Notes under the pieces: generated by a model | Databases searched by the model: none | Seen by the model: only the letters and a program-made list of their open reading frames with translations | What the model was told of the DNA's origin: nothing | Part shown: positions 5,646-8,182 of the stretch, one piece after another | Numbering within the stretch: position 1 is the stretch's first letter | Layout: each line of letters starts with the position of its first letter | Assembly: GCA_002293265.1 (NCBI GenBank) | Contig: DBCW01000044.1 | Span: 22,289 to 30,470 of the forward strand | Length of the DNA: 8,182 bases | Origin: Eggerthellales bacterium UBA948 | GTDB taxonomy: Bacteria > Actinomycetota > Coriobacteriia > Coriobacteriales > UBA8131 | Direction of reading: 5' to 3' | Made by a program: the position numbers and the translations under genes

Positions 5646-7595
5646 ATGCTCGACATAAAACGTATACTTGCCAGTGCACCTAAAAAGCCCGAGCACGTTA
5701 AGTTGCAACCACTGCTAACACCTTGGGGGCAACAACTTATCGAAAATACACAGGATGAGTATCAGCCCTCAGAGCCTTTGAGCGCCGCACCTCATCCACA
5801 TCCTCAATTTGAGCGTGAGCGCTTTATGCTGCTTGATGGTTGGTGGGATTATTGCTTTTTGGATATAAGCGATTATGCAAAAGAACTGGAGCTGAATCAG
5901 GTATCATCTGATAACCATCTACTAAATGCTTTTATAAACACAAGGCAGATCCCAAATGCTTTTGAGGGCCAAATTCGTGTGCCTTTTTCTCCGGAAGCTC
6001 CGCTCTCGGGAGTTGAGAGGCAACTTAAACCCACAGAAGTTCTTTGGTATCAACGTGCTTTCACTTTGCCGTCGAAACTTGTGGTGAACCCTACTGATCG
6101 GTACATCCTGCACTTTGAAGCAGTCGATTATTATTGCAAGTGCTACTTAAATGGTATTTTTGTTGGCTCTAACCGCGGTGGCTACACCGGATTTAGTTTT
6201 GATATTACCCACAAGCTCAAAGAGGGCGAAAATCAAATTGCGCTGGTGGTTTACGATCCAAGCGATACCGGAACTCAGCTTAGGGGCAAACAAAAGCTAG
6301 ATCGTGGCGGCATTTGGTACACTGCGCAAAGTGGCATCTGGCAAAGTGTTTGGTTGGAGATCGTGCCTCTGCACAGCATCGACGTGCTGTCTATTGATGC
6401 GTACGCTGACACCGGTGCATTGACACTTAATGTATTGATAAGCAAGCACGAGGAAACCGCTCTTGATTTTGACAATCGCCCTACAGAGTTGGCTGTAAAG
6501 GTGTTTGATAGTGATCAGGTAATTGCCAGCACAACGCATGTGTTTGCGGAGGATTTTGAGCAGCTCTGTCCTACTGCAATTACCATCAATATCACCAAAC
6601 CCCGGCTTTGGAGCCCCGAAGACCCTCACCTGTATCAAATTGAGCTCACGTACGGTAAAGACAAAGTATCAAGTTACTGTGGGTTTAGAACCATCACCAT
6701 TAAAGCAGACGAGCAAGGTGTAATGCGTCTTTACATCAACCATAAACCATACTTTTTGCGCGGAGTTCTGGATCAAGGATATTGGCCGGACGGACTTTTG
6801 ACTGCACCATCTGATGAAGCGCTGATCTTTGACATTCAGACCATGAAGGACATGGGTTTTAACATGTTGCGCAAGCATATTAAGGTGGAGTGTGACCGGT
6901 GGTATTACCACTGCGACAGACTGGGCATGCTCGTTTGGCAGGACATGGTGAGCGGCGGCTCACCCCTAAGCTCTTGGCATTCCAGCTATAAACCAACGTT
7001 TTTTCGCTGGTCATGGGGGCGTTATAAGGATGACAAGATACGTCACTTTAGAAAGCTTTCTGCCGGAGACGCTAAGTACAGAAACGAATGGAAGACTACT
7101 TGTATAAATACGATATGCAATCTAAAAAACCATCCTTCGATCATTACATGGGTGTTATTTAATGAGGCATGGGGGCAGTTTGAAACCCGGGAAGCCACGG
7201 AAATGGTGCGAGCGTTAGACCCCAGTCGCCCTATAGATGCAGTCAGCGGCTGGTACGATCAGCGCTGTGGAGATTTCTTAAGCGTTCACAACTACTTTAG
7301 GCCACTGGAAGTCTATAAGGATCCTGCCGAGCACAAAAGAGCCTTTGCGATCTCGGAGTTTGGCGGTCTAACGCATCACATCCCTGCGCACAGCTCACTA
7401 GCCACTTCTTATGGCTACGGATCATATGATGACATAGAGGCTTTTAAATCCGATGTGCGCAAGACTCTTGCAGCCGCAGATGTTCTCGAAGAACAAGGTC
7501 TCGCAGGCTTCGTGTATACTCAATTGTCAGACGTAGAGGAAGAAACAAATGGTTTGCTGACTTACGATCGCCGCATTAACAAACTGGAAAAATAG
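5646..7595 (+). CDS. glycoside hydrolase family 2 enzyme, probable cytoplasmic beta-galactosidase
   Basis: Retaining exo-glycosidase (649 aa) expected to remove a beta-linked sugar from an imported glycoside. The fold order is visible: a proline-rich start (1-55); a jelly-roll sugar-binding domain (about 56-240, including VLWYQRAFTLP and a YLNGIFVGSNRGGYTGFSFDIT strand set); an Ig-like domain (about 241-350); and a TIM barrel (from about 351). Asn506-Glu507 in WVLFNEAWGQFE is the acid/base pair, and Glu571 in AISEFGG is the nucleophile. The end, GFVYTQLSDVEEETNGLLTYDRR, is typical of the compact GH2 group of about 600-650 aa, so the protein is not truncated. No signal peptide is present, so it acts inside the cell. 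Galactoside specificity is inferred from the galactokinase-like gene 15 bases downstream; beta-glucuronidase or another GH2 activity cannot be excluded. By eye the 5' part is more AT-rich than the oxidoreductase genes. Confidence 0.9.
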   Translation: MLDIKRILASAPKKPEHVKLQPLLTPWGQQLIENTQDEYQPSEPLSAAPHPHPQFERERFMLLDGWWDYCFLDISDYAKELELNQVSSDNHLLNAFINTRQIPNAFEGQIRVPFSPEAPLSGVERQLKPTEVLWYQRAFTLPSKLVVNPTDRYILHFEAVDYYCKCYLNGIFVGSNRGGYTGFSFDITHKLKEGENQIALVVYDPSDTGTQLRGKQKLDRGGIWYTAQSGIWQSVWLEIVPLHSIDVLSIDAYADTGALTLNVLISKHEETALDFDNRPTELAVKVFDSDQVIASTTHVFAEDFEQLCPTAITINITKPRLWSPEDPHLYQIELTYGKDKVSSYCGFRTITIKADEQGVMRLYINHKPYFLRGVLDQGYWPDGLLTAPSDEALIFDIQTMKDMGFNMLRKHIKVECDRWYYHCDRLGMLVWQDMVSGGSPLSSWHSSYKPTFFRWSWGRYKDDKIRHFRKLSAGDAKYRNEWKTTCINTICNLKNHPSIITWVLFNEAWGQFETREATEMVRALDPSRPIDAVSGWYDQRCGDFLSVHNYFRPLEVYKDPAEHKRAFAISEFGGLTHHIPAHSSLATSYGYGSYDDIEAFKSDVRKTLAAADVLEEQGLAGFVYTQLSDVEEETNGLLTYDRRINKLEK

Positions 7596-7610
7596 ACTTG
7601 AACGGTACTT

Positions 7611-8182
7611 ATGAGCGACACATCAGACAAAGCAATATCCCACTTACGTCAACTCTACTCAGAGCACTTTGACAGTGACAAGAGTCCGGAGCTCTCCGCA
7701 TTTATTTTGGCTTCCGCACCCGGACGCGTAGAACTTGCCGGCAACCATACCGACCATCAAGGCGGTCACACCATCTCCGCAGCAATCAGTCAACGTGCTT
7801 ACGCACTTGCAGCGCCAAACAACTCGGACGAGATTCGCGTTTTCATGAATGGTTTTGGTAAAGTCACCATAAGCTGCCTTGATCTGGATGCAAAAATTGA
7901 TGAGCGCGAAACCTCTTCAGCTTTGATTCGCGGCATGCTTAATGCATATGCTAAGACCAAAAAGCCACTAAAGGGTTTTAACATGGTCACCTGCTCGGAT
8001 ATACCTGTTGGCTCAGGGGTCTCATCGTCTGCGGCATACGAGGTCTTGCTAGGCACGGTCATCCGTGCGATCTGCGATGAAGAAGACGCTGCGGGATTTT
8101 TTAATGAAAGCGGCAGCAAAAACTACAACGAGCTGACCGCGCTGGCGCTTGACGGAATGCACACTGAGTGCGACTACTTTAA
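7611..8182 (+). CDS. galactokinase-like GHMP sugar kinase, 3' end outside the window
   Basis: The first 190 codons of a GHMP-superfamily sugar kinase, likely phosphorylating galactose or a related sugar with ATP in the cytoplasm. The galactokinase signature region is SAPGRVELAGNHTDHQGG (35-52): Arg39, His46 and Asp48 are kept, but the usual Gly-Glu-His is Gly-Asn-His (Asn45), as I recall for a galactokinase-like branch common in gut anaerobes. The phosphate-binding loop PVGSGVSSSAA (132-142) matches the GHMP PxGxGLSSSAA motif with Val for Leu. The frame stays open to the last base; galactokinases are usually about 390-430 aa, so roughly half is missing here. ATG 7611 is 15 bases after the GH2 stop, with only a weak ribosome site (ACGGTA), so translation may depend on the upstream gene. 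Galactose is the expected substrate from context; the altered motif makes another sugar possible. Confidence 0.85.
   Translation, partial: MSDTSDKAISHLRQLYSEHFDSDKSPELSAFILASAPGRVELAGNHTDHQGGHTISAAISQRAYALAAPNNSDEIRVFMNGFGKVTISCLDLDAKIDERETSSALIRGMLNAYAKTKKPLKGFNMVTCSDIPVGSGVSSSAAYEVLLGTVIRAICDEEDAAGFFNESGSKNYNELTALALDGMHTECDYF

Noticed and set aside
7799..8119. 106-codon open frame on the minus strand at the window end
   Set aside because: Opposite the kinase gene, where the + strand frame carries both GHMP motifs and stays open to the edge.
1..8182. CRISPR arrays, insertion sequences, tRNA genes, phage or defence genes
   Set aside because: No spaced direct repeats, transposase motifs, cloverleaf-like sequence or defence-type proteins were seen on either strand.

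Overview
The window reads as two adjacent gene groups from one bacterial chromosome, all on the + strand. My best guess for the host is an anaerobic Actinomycetota of class Coriobacteriia (Eggerthella/Slackia/Cryptobacterium/Olsenella-like). The reasons are a Tat-exported molybdopterin oxidoreductase with a lipobox-like cysteine, its DmsB-type ferredoxin and TorD chaperone (a module these anaerobes carry in many copies), strong AAAGGAG ribosome sites, and roughly balanced base composition. This is inference; no rRNA or marker gene is present.

Region 1 (1-4100) is a respiratory or reductive module. A possible promoter and leader (1-129) precede a Tat-dependent DMSO-reductase-family catalytic subunit (130-2625). 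Twelve bases later comes a four-cluster [4Fe-4S] ferredoxin subunit (2638-3252). A perfect 12-bp inverted repeat (3287-3330) separates this pair from a TorD/DmsD-family maturation chaperone (3417-4100). There is no NrfD/DmsC membrane-anchor gene. The catalytic subunit may instead be tethered as a lipoprotein, or may pass electrons to a partner encoded elsewhere. Its substrate cannot be read from the sequence.

Region 2 (4101-8182) is a sugar-use module. It holds a 12-TM-type major facilitator resembling the sugar-cation symporters (4219-5634), a cytoplasmic glycoside hydrolase family 2 enzyme with both catalytic glutamates (5646-7595), and the first 190 codons of a galactokinase-like GHMP kinase (7611 to the window end). 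The gaps are 11 and 15 bases, so these three are probably one operon: uptake of a galactoside-type sugar, intracellular hydrolysis, and phosphorylation of the released sugar. The 118-base gap before the transporter carries an imperfect 20-bp palindrome and a short overlapping upstream ORF with its own ribosome site.

I found no mobile element, CRISPR array, tRNA, rRNA or pseudogene. The families are all known. The points most worth a second look are the missing anchor, the molybdenum-ligand region of the oxidoreductase, and the altered sugar-binding motif of the kinase.
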